Of a DNA stretch of 64,000 nucleotides, positions 9,238-17,206 are shown one piece after another; position 1 is the stretch's first letter; every line of letters starts with the position of its first letter. Source of the DNA: JAJZSS01 sp964463505 (GTDB lineage: Bacteria; Chloroflexota; Anaerolineae; Anaerolineales; UBA4823). The DNA lies in assembly GCA_964463505.1 (NCBI GenBank), contig CAYXDC010000001.1, forward strand, positions 1 through 64,000. Direction: 5' to 3'. Position numbers and translations under genes: made by a program. The notes beneath the pieces are model-generated. The model was not told where the DNA came from. It worked only from the letters and a program-made list of their open reading frames with translations, and did no database searches.

Positions 9238-10653
9238 ATGAAGACCCTGATTAAAGGCGGAACCCTGATAACGGCTGCGGAGACATTCGTTGCAGATATC
9301 TTGATCGATGGCGAGCGTATCCTGGAACTCGGCGCTGACCTTCACGCTCCGGACGCTCAGATCATCTCAGCACAAGGCAGGCTGGTATTACCAGGAGGCG
9401 TGGATGCCCACACCCATTTTGACCTGCCCATGTTCGGCACCGTCTCCAGCGACGATCACTACACCGGGCATAAAGCCGCCGCCTTTGGTGGTACAACCAC
9501 GGTGATCGATTTCGTCTCTCAGGATCTACCTACCTTGCGCGGATCGGTCGAAGCCTGGCACGCCAAGGCTGACCCTAAAGCAGCCATCGATTTCAGTTTC
9601 CACATGAATATTTCCTCGCTAGATGCTCAAATTGAGGCTGAGATCCCAGAGCTGCCTGAGATGGGCATTACCAGTCTCAAAGTATTTACCGCCTATAACA
9701 ACCGCCTGCGCCTGCAAGATGATCAAATCTTTCGGGTGATGCGTATCGCCCGACAGCATAACCTGCTGACCATGGTGCACGCCGAAAATGGCGATATGAT
9801 CGAATTACTGGTCGCAGAGGCGCTGCAAGCCGGACACACAACTCCCGAATGGCATGCCCGAACCCGCCCAGCCTGGGGTGCAATAGAAGCCAGCCTGCGC
9901 AGTGCCGCCCTGGCTGCCCAGGCCGAAGCGCCGTTATATATCGTTCATATGAACGTCGGGGGCGAGGTGGACATGCTGGAATATGCCCGCCATCAGGGCC
10001 TGCCGGTGATGGGGGAGACTTGCCCGCAATATTTATTCTTCTCCATTGAGAATTTACAGCGTCCCGACGGATCGAAATGGATCTGCTCGCCACCTATGCG
10101 CACGGCAGATGACAACGCCCGTCTGTGGAAAGGACTGCAAAGCGGTACGATCCAGGTAATCGGCACCGATCACTGTCCCTTCTTTTACGATGGCAGCACT
10201 CCTATCCAGTACGAAGGCCAGTCCGTCGCGATTCCTGGCAAGGAGCTAGGTCGGGATGATTTCACGCTTATCCCCAATGGCTTACCAGGAGTAGGGGATC
10301 GTATGCCGGTGCTATGGACCTATGGCGTGCGCTCTGGGCGCCTGACCGCCAACCAATTTGTGGCTTTGAACTGCACCAATCCAGCAAAGATCTTTGGCCT
10401 CTATCCCCGTAAAGGGGCGTTACTGCCCGGTGCAGATGCGGATATTGCAATTTGGGATCCCGAGCGTCGCTTGACCTATGGCGTTGCGCATGCGCAGCAT
10501 CGCACAGACTACAACCTCTACGAAGGCTGGGAGTTGGTCGGATACCCCGAAAAAGTATTTCTCCGCGGCCAGTTGATTGTGGACAATGGAGAATGGCATG
10601 GACACGCAGGGATGGGTCGTTATATCCACCGGCAGGGAGTCGCTGTGCTCTAG
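9238..10653 (+). CDS. hydA: Dihydropyrimidinase / D-hydantoinase
   Basis: A cyclic amidohydrolase that opens the ring of dihydrouracil, dihydrothymine or hydantoins. It has the complete binuclear metal site of the family: His58 and His60 in DAHTHFD, the lysine expected to be carboxylated (Lys149 in SLKVFTAY), His182 in HAENGD, and the later GTDHCPF aspartate. The length of 471 residues is standard. GAGGAA lies just before the ATG at 9238. Being about 4 kb downstream of a probable nucleoside importer, it could serve reductive pyrimidine catabolism, but no dihydropyrimidine dehydrogenase or beta-ureidopropionase is in the window. Confidence 0.9.
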   Translation: MKTLIKGGTLITAAETFVADILIDGERILELGADLHAPDAQIISAQGRLVLPGGVDAHTHFDLPMFGTVSSDDHYTGHKAAAFGGTTTVIDFVSQDLPTLRGSVEAWHAKADPKAAIDFSFHMNISSLDAQIEAEIPELPEMGITSLKVFTAYNNRLRLQDDQIFRVMRIARQHNLLTMVHAENGDMIELLVAEALQAGHTTPEWHARTRPAWGAIEASLRSAALAAQAEAPLYIVHMNVGGEVDMLEYARHQGLPVMGETCPQYLFFSIENLQRPDGSKWICSPPMRTADDNARLWKGLQSGTIQVIGTDHCPFFYDGSTPIQYEGQSVAIPGKELGRDDFTLIPNGLPGVGDRMPVLWTYGVRSGRLTANQFVALNCTNPAKIFGLYPRKGALLPGADADIAIWDPERRLTYGVAHAQHRTDYNLYEGWELVGYPEKVFLRGQLIVDNGEWHGHAGMGRYIHRQGVAVL

Positions 10654-12149
10654 TGTCCACACCTGGAAATAATTTACTTCGCGCCTCCTTACCAGCACGC
10701 CGGCCGGCAAGTTTTCATGCGTTGTGGCCTACTGGCCTGGTATTGGGTGGACTATGCCTGTTGCTCACCCTGCTCAGCGGCTGCCGCCCAGATGCGGTCT
10801 CCCCTACCCCCAGCCGGCCGGCGCTGATCTATCCCACCGACACCCCTGCGTTAGTGGTAGTGGATATTACACCCAGCCCACCGGTTATTAATCCGACCCT
10901 GACGCCTTTGCCGACTGCTTCACCTACACCAGTAGTAGCAATCGTCGAAGCAGACTCCAAGCCACCCCTGCAATATGATCTGGTCTATCTCACGGACAAT
11001 CGCCTGATGCTTTGGGATCATAGCAGCATGAGCCAGGAGGCATTGGTCAACCAAGTTATCACCTACACGCTCAGCGCGGATAGCAGCCAAATTGCTTTAC
11101 TGCGCTCAAAAGGCATCACTGCCAACGGGATTGAAATGTTTGACCTGGAACGGGTAGAACTGGCAACCGGTCAAATCCAGATACTTGTCGATGACACCCC
11201 GCGGATTAGCAGCCTGTCGTTCTCACCCGACCAGCAATGGTTGGCGTATTCTATCCCCGGTGATGACTATACCATCCATCTGACGGCCAATACTGGCGAC
11301 CTGACCAGGCGCACTCTGGCCTCCTGCCAATCGATTCACCCAACCCAGTGCACTGAATTGATCTGGTCAGCGAAAAGTCGCGATCTGGCATGGAGCGACC
11401 GGGAAGGGTTATGGCTATATTCGTTAAGCAGCAATGCAACACGATTAATTCTCCCTGCCCGAGCTACGATCCCTGATCCGCGGGGTAGTTCAACAGAAGT
11501 CTCTGTACGCTACCAGAACATAAACTGGTCCCCCTTTGGAAGGTATATCCTGTGCGAGGTAGTTGTGCCATCTTCGGACGTACGTTGGTGGGGGATCGCC
11601 GACACTGTTCAGGATCGTCTGGCGCTATTGCCAGATTCATTTACCACTCAACCCCCGCGCATCTCGGTCGTCTGGGCGGAAGATGGTAAACTCTTTGTCA
11701 CCCAGCCCAGTCATTTCGTGGAAAATCAACAACCAGCGATTGAGCTGTGGAACGTCTTGCCCACTCGATCCGACCTGTTATTACTGGATCAAAGATATAC
11801 ACTCCCACCCATGGAGATTTACACCTCTCAGCAAACAGTTGGCCTGCCTGATTTTTCTCTGGAACAGCCCTACCAGGCCAATGAATACTTTTTCTATCTG
11901 GCTGCCTACACCACCGGGGTACCGGTTTTATCGGCTCTCGTGCGGTTTGATCTGCGTTATGGGATTTTGGAAAAAACCAACGACCTGCTCATTGAGGAAC
12001 AAACCATCCAGTGGGCCCCAGATGGAAGAAGTCTTTTGATTGGTAATCTCGAGCCGAAATGGATTGTTACCGGGGAATCAACCCTTTACGATCTCCGGGC
12101 TGTTTTTGGCGCGCAGAGCTGCTGTTTTACCTGGTTGCCAACCCGTTGA
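10653..12149 (+). CDS. Lipoprotein with C-terminal beta-propeller-like domain
   Basis: The GTG at 10653 overlaps the dihydropyrimidinase stop and has GGGAG upstream. Any longer form would lie inside the preceding gene. The 498-residue protein has a hydrophobic signal ending in the lipobox LLSGC (near residue 43), so it should be anchored to the outer face of the membrane. A Pro/Thr-rich linker (about residues 50-95, repeats of TPLPT and SPTP type) leads to a TolB/WD-like propeller with blades such as SLSFSPDQQWLAYS, LIWSAKSRDLAWSD and INWSPFGRYIL. Ligand and function are unknown. It directly precedes the antiporter-like membrane trio and may be its external partner. Confidence 0.75.
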   Translation: MSTPGNNLLRASLPARRPASFHALWPTGLVLGGLCLLLTLLSGCRPDAVSPTPSRPALIYPTDTPALVVVDITPSPPVINPTLTPLPTASPTPVVAIVEADSKPPLQYDLVYLTDNRLMLWDHSSMSQEALVNQVITYTLSADSSQIALLRSKGITANGIEMFDLERVELATGQIQILVDDTPRISSLSFSPDQQWLAYSIPGDDYTIHLTANTGDLTRRTLASCQSIHPTQCTELIWSAKSRDLAWSDREGLWLYSLSSNATRLILPARATIPDPRGSSTEVSVRYQNINWSPFGRYILCEVVVPSSDVRWWGIADTVQDRLALLPDSFTTQPPRISVVWAEDGKLFVTQPSHFVENQQPAIELWNVLPTRSDLLLLDQRYTLPPMEIYTSQQTVGLPDFSLEQPYQANEYFFYLAAYTTGVPVLSALVRFDLRYGILEKTNDLLIEEQTIQWAPDGRSLLIGNLEPKWIVTGESTLYDLRAVFGAQSCCFTWLPTR

Positions 12150-12186
12150 GCGACAACGTGTAGATAAACAAAAAAGCCCCAGCCCA

Positions 12187-13764
12187 ATGAACGCTCTCTT
12201 ACCCCTGCTACCATCTACCATTTTGGTACTCTCCGCCTTAATCCTGCTGGTTATGCGGCTGGTCCGGCCCAATTTCCGCTATTTTTGGCTGGTGGCTGTC
12301 AGCGGTAGTCTATTCGGTTGGGCGAGCTTGCTGTTCTTGCGTTTTTGGTTGCCGGCCACATTTGACTTGCTCTCCTGGGAGCCTACCAGCCTGTTCCCCG
12401 TCTCGCCGGTTTTATTGCTGGATCGCATTTCCTGGCCTTATGCCTTAGCCCTGTCAACCCTGGCGCTGGCAGCCATTCTGACCGACATCAGCCGCTCTAC
12501 AGAGACGAACCGCCTGACGTGGGCAGGCAGCCTGGCGTTCACTGCACTGGGTATCCTGGCTGCGATGGCAGGCAACCCACTGACTCTGATGCTGGCATGG
12601 GCAGCCCTGGACTTGATCGAACTGGTAATTATGCTCGTGCGCGTTAAGCCAGTCGAGCAGCGCGAACAAGTCGTGATCACTTTTTCTGCACGGGTAGCCG
12701 GAATCTTAGCCCTGGCTGCCGCTGCTGGTCTGAGCAGCGAGATTCCCATATCTTTTAGCCAGATTGCACCACAAAGCAGCATTTTTCTTTTGCTGGCAGC
12801 CGGGTTGCGCCTGGGTGTATTCCCTCTACACCTGCCTTTTCTGGAACAAGCTCCGTTACAACGTGGACTGGGCACCTTATTTACCCTGCTCCCAGCCGGA
12901 ACCAGCCTGATGCTGCTTACCCGCGCGGCCGCCGCAGCCAGCAGCGGACCGCTGGATTCAGCTATGCTATTACTCACCGGTCTGGCAGTGTTATATGCCA
13001 GCGGCTCCTGGTTAGCCGCAAAAGATGAGCTTGATGGCCGGCCATTCTGGATTCTAGCCTTTGCTGCCCTAGCGATTGCAGCCGCATTACATGGTGAACA
13101 GATCGCCAGCCTGGCCTGGGGAATAACAGCACTGTTATCCGGTGGGTTACTTTTCCTTTTTTCTGCTCGCCAACGCAATTTGCTCTTCTTGCCGCTTTTA
13201 GGCTTGATTGGGGCGACCATGCTTCCGCTCACACCCAGCTGGCAAGGGGTACGATTATACACACTACCGATGCCAGTAACTCTGGCGCTGTTTTTCCCCG
13301 CCCACGCCTTATTATTGCTAGGCTACATGAGACACGCCGTACGCCAGACGGAGCCTCCCAATCGGGCTGAACGCTGGATCTGGATTTTCTATCCACTTGG
13401 CCTAGCCCTGCTGCCTGTCACGCATTTACTGATCGCCTGGTTTGGCAACCCACAGAGTGGTTGGGAAACCGATTGGCCAGCCATATTGGAATCCTGGCCC
13501 GGCCTGGTCGTGCTGATACTCGCCGGCGGGATGCTCCTGGCATACCGGCGCGGGTTGCGCGTGCCAGGTGGGGCTATCCAGCTATTTCGTCGCTCCCTGT
13601 CTTTGGGTTGGCTGTATCATCTCTTATGGAGCATCTATCGATGGTTGGGAAAGTTCCTCTCACTGATCAGCCAAATTCTGGAAGGTGAGGGAGGGGTATT
13701 ATGGGCTTTGTTGATATTAACCGTTCTGCTGACGGTGCTTGCCCAGCAGAGTCTGGGAGGATAG
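12187..13764 (+). CDS. Divergent antiporter-type membrane subunit (complex I ND/Mrp-like), gene 1
   Basis: A 525-residue, strongly hydrophobic protein with about 13-14 predicted transmembrane segments. A segment reading LRLGVFPLHLPFLEQAP resembles the FPFHxWLP helix of the proton-translocating ND2/ND4/ND5 and MrpA/D family. The conserved lysines and glutamates of that family are not obvious, so it looks divergent or non-pumping. I place the start at the ATG at 12187; longer versions overlap the lipoprotein gene. The next gene starts immediately after its stop. No Nuo, Mrp or hydrogenase catalytic genes are in the window. Confidence 0.65.
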   Translation: MNALLPLLPSTILVLSALILLVMRLVRPNFRYFWLVAVSGSLFGWASLLFLRFWLPATFDLLSWEPTSLFPVSPVLLLDRISWPYALALSTLALAAILTDISRSTETNRLTWAGSLAFTALGILAAMAGNPLTLMLAWAALDLIELVIMLVRVKPVEQREQVVITFSARVAGILALAAAAGLSSEIPISFSQIAPQSSIFLLLAAGLRLGVFPLHLPFLEQAPLQRGLGTLFTLLPAGTSLMLLTRAAAAASSGPLDSAMLLLTGLAVLYASGSWLAAKDELDGRPFWILAFAALAIAAALHGEQIASLAWGITALLSGGLLFLFSARQRNLLFLPLLGLIGATMLPLTPSWQGVRLYTLPMPVTLALFFPAHALLLLGYMRHAVRQTEPPNRAERWIWIFYPLGLALLPVTHLLIAWFGNPQSGWETDWPAILESWPGLVVLILAGGMLLAYRRGLRVPGGAIQLFRRSLSLGWLYHLLWSIYRWLGKFLSLISQILEGEGGVLWALLILTVLLTVLAQQSLGG

Positions 13765-14427
13765 ATGCTTGAAATAGACTGGCTGCCCCTGATGGGGGTC
13801 CTTCTGGTTATTGCTAGCTCATTTACCCTGCTCATCAATCCAGCCTGGCAAACCAGCCTGGTGGCATTATCCATACAATATTTAGGTGTTTTTATCCTGG
13901 TCAGCAATGTTTTGCCACTGGGAATAGCCGCAGTTAAGCTGGTAGCCGGTTGGATGGCGGGGATTGTCCTGGCAATGTCAATATCCGGGTTGCTTCGGCG
14001 AGTGGCTGTGCTGCCAGACGGGTCTGCAATACCGAGGGACTCGTTGGGGCAATCCGACAGCCTGGCAGGTTCACCTGGCTGGCAAACGCGTTCAGGGTGC
14101 GCTTTTCGCCTGCTGACCGGCCTCTTAGTCGGGATGGCTGGTCTTTCGCTTGCCCCACAGCTCACCGTTTGGGTGCCCAAATTGAGCAATGAACAAGCCT
14201 GGGGAAGTGTGATCTTGTTGGGAGTTGGGCTGCTCCAATTGGGTTTCACCATCCAACCTTTGCGCACGATCCTGGGACTGCTCACCTTCCTGGCTGGGTT
14301 CGAGATCATCTACGCCACCGCAGAGCCATCTGCCCTGGTAGCCGGGCTACTGGCAGTTATCAACCTGGGTCTGGCGCTGGCAGGCGCCTATCTCTTAATG
14401 GTTGACGCGCTAGAGGAGAGCGCATGA
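13765..14427 (+). CDS. HyfE/NuoK-like small membrane protein, gene 2 of antiporter-like trio
   Basis: A 220-residue membrane protein beginning directly after the preceding stop. Three N-terminal helices are followed by a polar loop (about residues 85-115), then four more helices, a layout like hydrogenase-4 subunit E (HyfE), which itself contains a NuoK-like region. The match is at the level of size, topology and neighbourhood; I see no decisive motif. Its end overlaps the next start (ATGA type), so the three membrane genes are translationally coupled and probably form one complex. Confidence 0.55.
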   Translation: MLEIDWLPLMGVLLVIASSFTLLINPAWQTSLVALSIQYLGVFILVSNVLPLGIAAVKLVAGWMAGIVLAMSISGLLRRVAVLPDGSAIPRDSLGQSDSLAGSPGWQTRSGCAFRLLTGLLVGMAGLSLAPQLTVWVPKLSNEQAWGSVILLGVGLLQLGFTIQPLRTILGLLTFLAGFEIIYATAEPSALVAGLLAVINLGLALAGAYLLMVDALEESA

Positions 14428-15839
14428 ATAGCGCTACCATCTGGATTCTGGTGCCGATTTTTGTGGGTGGGGTTTTCTTTGTCCTGCAGCGATTTGAAAA
14501 AGCGCTTGTACTTGCCGGCACGGGACTGGTTGTACTGCTGGCGCTCATGGCCTGGTTTCTGCCCATCGGGGAAGCGCTGCCATTTTTACCATCCATCACG
14601 ATCCAAGACACCTTGTTCGTCCTCGGACGGCAATTCATTCTGAGTGATACGGATCGCCCTTACCTGTTCCTTATTTACCTGATGGTAGCCATATGGCTGG
14701 GAGGTTCTGCGGCAGCCCGCAGCGGGAAATATCTTGTACCAGTAGGTTTGATCGTCAGCGGTTTGCTTACTGCCGCCCTGGCTGTTGAGCCTACCCTCTA
14801 TGCTGCACTATTGATCGAAATGGCTGCACTGGTTTCTATCCCTGTGCTAGCCCCACCGGGCAGACCTGCCAGCCGAGGAGTATTGCGCTTCATCACCTTT
14901 CAGACTCTTGGAATGCCGTTTATCCTATTAAGTGGCTGGTTATTACCGGGAGTGGTCAGCGACCCTCCGAGTCAGCCCGTAATGACTGCAATCGTCCTCC
15001 TTCTGCTGGGATTTGCTTTACTAATGGCGATATTCCCCTTCCACTCCTGGTTGATTAGCTTGGCAGGAGAAGTTAATCCATACAGCGCGGCTTTTATTTT
15101 CTTTCTCATATTGAGTACTGTTTCTATCTTTGGTGTTGATTTCATTAACCGCCTCGAATGGTTGCGAGGCTTCGCCCCGCTATATTCAATCTTACGCTTG
15201 CTGGGCATCCTGATGATCTTTACCGGGGGTCTGTGGGCAGCCTTTCAGCGCCACCTGGGGCGCATGTTGGGCTACGCAATGCTGGTAATCGTGGGTAGCT
15301 CTCTGCTGGCAAGCAGCCTGGGTGCGCCGGTTGCTGATCTGGGAGCAAACGCCTCAGCAATTGCTTCCCCGGCTACCGGCCTTTTCTTTGCGTTTTTTCT
15401 ACCAAATGGGCTTGCTTTAGCTACCTGGGCCCTGTCACTTTCGATATTTAGAAATCAAACCGAAAACCTGACTTATCGTAGCGTTCAAGGGCTGGCATAT
15501 ACTTTGCCGGTCGCCAGCGCAGGTCTACTTGCAGCCCATTTTTCGCTTGCCAGCCTGCCGTTACTGGCAGGGTTCCCACTATATTCGGCTATGTTTTCCA
15601 GCCTGAGTCATAGTGCGCCATCGGCTGTCTTTTTAGCCATGCTTGGGGTGGGCGGATTGTTGGCTGGCGCCCTGCGCACTCTGGCAGTATTGATCACCTC
15701 CCCCAACGAGAGCCCCGCCTGGTCCATGACAGAAACCCGCTTACAGGCCATCTTAATCGTAGCGGCGATAATACTACTCTTTGTGATGGGCTTATTCCCC
15801 CAACTCTATTTACCTCTATTAAGCGAATTGATCCCCTGA
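14424..15839 (+). CDS. Antiporter-type membrane subunit (ND2/NuoN-like), gene 3
   Basis: This is the clearest antiporter-family member of the trio, 471 residues with about 13 helices. The segment FPFHSWLISLAGEVNPYSA near residue 205 matches the ion-translocating helix signature of Proton_antipo_M proteins, with Pro and His in place. The later segment AFQRHLGRMLGYAML resembles the ND motif that follows the broken helix. Family members either pump protons or sodium within complex I, Mrp or group 4 hydrogenases. Here the catalytic modules are absent, so the driving reaction is unknown. It overlaps gene 2 by 4 bases. Confidence 0.72.
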   Translation: MNSATIWILVPIFVGGVFFVLQRFEKALVLAGTGLVVLLALMAWFLPIGEALPFLPSITIQDTLFVLGRQFILSDTDRPYLFLIYLMVAIWLGGSAAARSGKYLVPVGLIVSGLLTAALAVEPTLYAALLIEMAALVSIPVLAPPGRPASRGVLRFITFQTLGMPFILLSGWLLPGVVSDPPSQPVMTAIVLLLLGFALLMAIFPFHSWLISLAGEVNPYSAAFIFFLILSTVSIFGVDFINRLEWLRGFAPLYSILRLLGILMIFTGGLWAAFQRHLGRMLGYAMLVIVGSSLLASSLGAPVADLGANASAIASPATGLFFAFFLPNGLALATWALSLSIFRNQTENLTYRSVQGLAYTLPVASAGLLAAHFSLASLPLLAGFPLYSAMFSSLSHSAPSAVFLAMLGVGGLLAGALRTLAVLITSPNESPAWSMTETRLQAILIVAAIILLFVMGLFPQLYLPLLSELIP

Positions 15840-15913
15840 TCATCTTATGACAGGACGATCGCAAGCGCGTGAGCCGGGGTATTGTGCCAGCCCCCAATCG
15901 CTCGCCACAGACA

Positions 15914-15922
15914 TGCTATAAT
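15914..15922 (+). promoter_or_regulatory. Extended -10 promoter for the coiled-coil gene
   Basis: TGC-TATAAT is a full extended -10 element with no clear -35 box. It lies 63 bases before the ATG at 15986 and inside the only gap in this plus-strand block, so it probably separates the membrane trio from the coiled-coil/selB unit. Confidence 0.6.
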
Positions 15923-15985
15923 CTCCAATAAGATGAGAGTCCTAGTTTGGATTCTGGTTGAACTTGAAACGAAGGAGACCGGCCG

Positions 15986-17164
15986 ATGGAATTAGAGCAA
16001 ATCTTCAAACAGGTTGAATGGCTGGACGATGAACGACGCAAAGATAAAACAACCATCGGATCCCTGGAGGAACGCTTAATTGCGCTGGAAGGCAATTTTA
16101 TCCCTCTTCCTAACCAGATCAAAGACCTGGGTGGAGAAATTACACGCCTGACAGCTTTACTGGCGCGCATGGATCATTTCGATGAGGCGCTGCTCCAGCA
16201 GCGTATCGAGTCCAAACAACGCCTGGAAGAAATTGAACGTGATTATAAAAAACGCCTGGAGGAAAGTGAGCGACTGCGCAGGGTGGAAATGCGCTCTCTG
16301 GATACCAGCCTGGCTGAATTGCGCAAAGAACTAGAGGCTTTCCCAGAATTAAGGCGTGGGCTTAAGGCGCGCGTTGACGAAGAAGCGCGCTTGGCTAAGA
16401 TGATCGATGAAGTGCGCGGGCGAATTGAAAATGTGCGCCACAGCGAAGAAGAGTATACGCGATCCTTCCGCTTGCTGGATGATGGACGCCGCCAGGATTC
16501 CAAGCGCCTGACGGACTTACAAGGTGAGATGGCTGCCATCCGCAAACGCGTGGATGAACAGCGCGGGCAAAACGAATTAATTAACTCGACCGTGCGCAAG
16601 ACCGAGACACGCCTGAGCGAGCTGGCTTCTGTGGAAACAGAGCGGCGAGAAGCCCAGGCGAAATTCCTCGAATCGCAGGCCCTGCGACAGGTGGAGCGCG
16701 ACCGGGTATGGAAAGAGTGGGCCGCCCGGTTCGAGGCCATTGAAAGCCAGACGGCTGAGATTGAAACGAATTTACAAGCCCTGGACACGACCCACCGGGC
16801 TGTTAAACGTTCTCAAGAGGCTGTTGAAGAAATTACCCAGAAAGTCGAAAGGCGGATCACCGAAATTACCGAGATTCAACGCCTGGCCGAAGAACGTTTC
16901 CGCCAGGAGTGGGTGACCTTCAAAGCGGATGACCAAAAACGCTGGACCAATTACACGCTTACCCTGGAAGAGCAGCGCAATGAAACCGCTCGCCAATTTG
17001 AGCGCATCCTGGAGCGCATCACACAGCTGGAAGACAACGCCCAGGAGATCCAGGATCTAATCGCCCAAATGCGTGAACAATCGGAGAAACGCCTGCAATC
17101 TCTGCTGTCGATGGCACATGAGTGGGTAGCCTCGCATGAACGCAGCCTGGGGCGCAGTCGCTAA
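15986..17164 (+). CDS. Long coiled-coil protein of unknown function
   Basis: The 392 residues are almost entirely charged heptad-like sequence rich in Glu, Arg, Lys, Gln and Leu, predicting an extended coiled coil from near residue 5 to about 375. No enzymatic motif, signal peptide or membrane segment is visible, so it is probably a cytoplasmic structural or scaffolding protein. Similar low-complexity helices occur in SMC hinges and DUF-type proteins, and composition alone would mislead a homology search. AAGGAG precedes the ATG and an extended -10 promoter lies upstream. selB follows 42 bases later and may be co-transcribed. Confidence 0.75.
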   Translation: MELEQIFKQVEWLDDERRKDKTTIGSLEERLIALEGNFIPLPNQIKDLGGEITRLTALLARMDHFDEALLQQRIESKQRLEEIERDYKKRLEESERLRRVEMRSLDTSLAELRKELEAFPELRRGLKARVDEEARLAKMIDEVRGRIENVRHSEEEYTRSFRLLDDGRRQDSKRLTDLQGEMAAIRKRVDEQRGQNELINSTVRKTETRLSELASVETERREAQAKFLESQALRQVERDRVWKEWAARFEAIESQTAEIETNLQALDTTHRAVKRSQEAVEEITQKVERRITEITEIQRLAEERFRQEWVTFKADDQKRWTNYTLTLEEQRNETARQFERILERITQLEDNAQEIQDLIAQMREQSEKRLQSLLSMAHEWVASHERSLGRSR

Positions 17165-17206
17165 TTGCCACGGCCCCTATTGGTCTGATTCGTAACGAGG
17201 AAATGC

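Noticed and set aside
10452..10652. N-terminal extension of the propeller lipoprotein
   Set aside because: Lies entirely in the dihydropyrimidinase gene, and the signal peptide only makes sense from the GTG at 10653.
12438..13262. Long 274-codon minus-strand open frame
   Set aside because: It is antisense to a hydrophobic membrane gene, where such frames arise from codon bias; its composition (Arg, Ser, Pro, Ala-rich) is not protein-like.
10653..15839. Membrane trio as part of a full complex I operon
   Set aside because: No NADH- or quinone-reactive Nuo subunits are present on either side.
16243..16788. Serine/arginine-rich minus-strand frame
   Set aside because: Antisense shadow of the coiled-coil gene.
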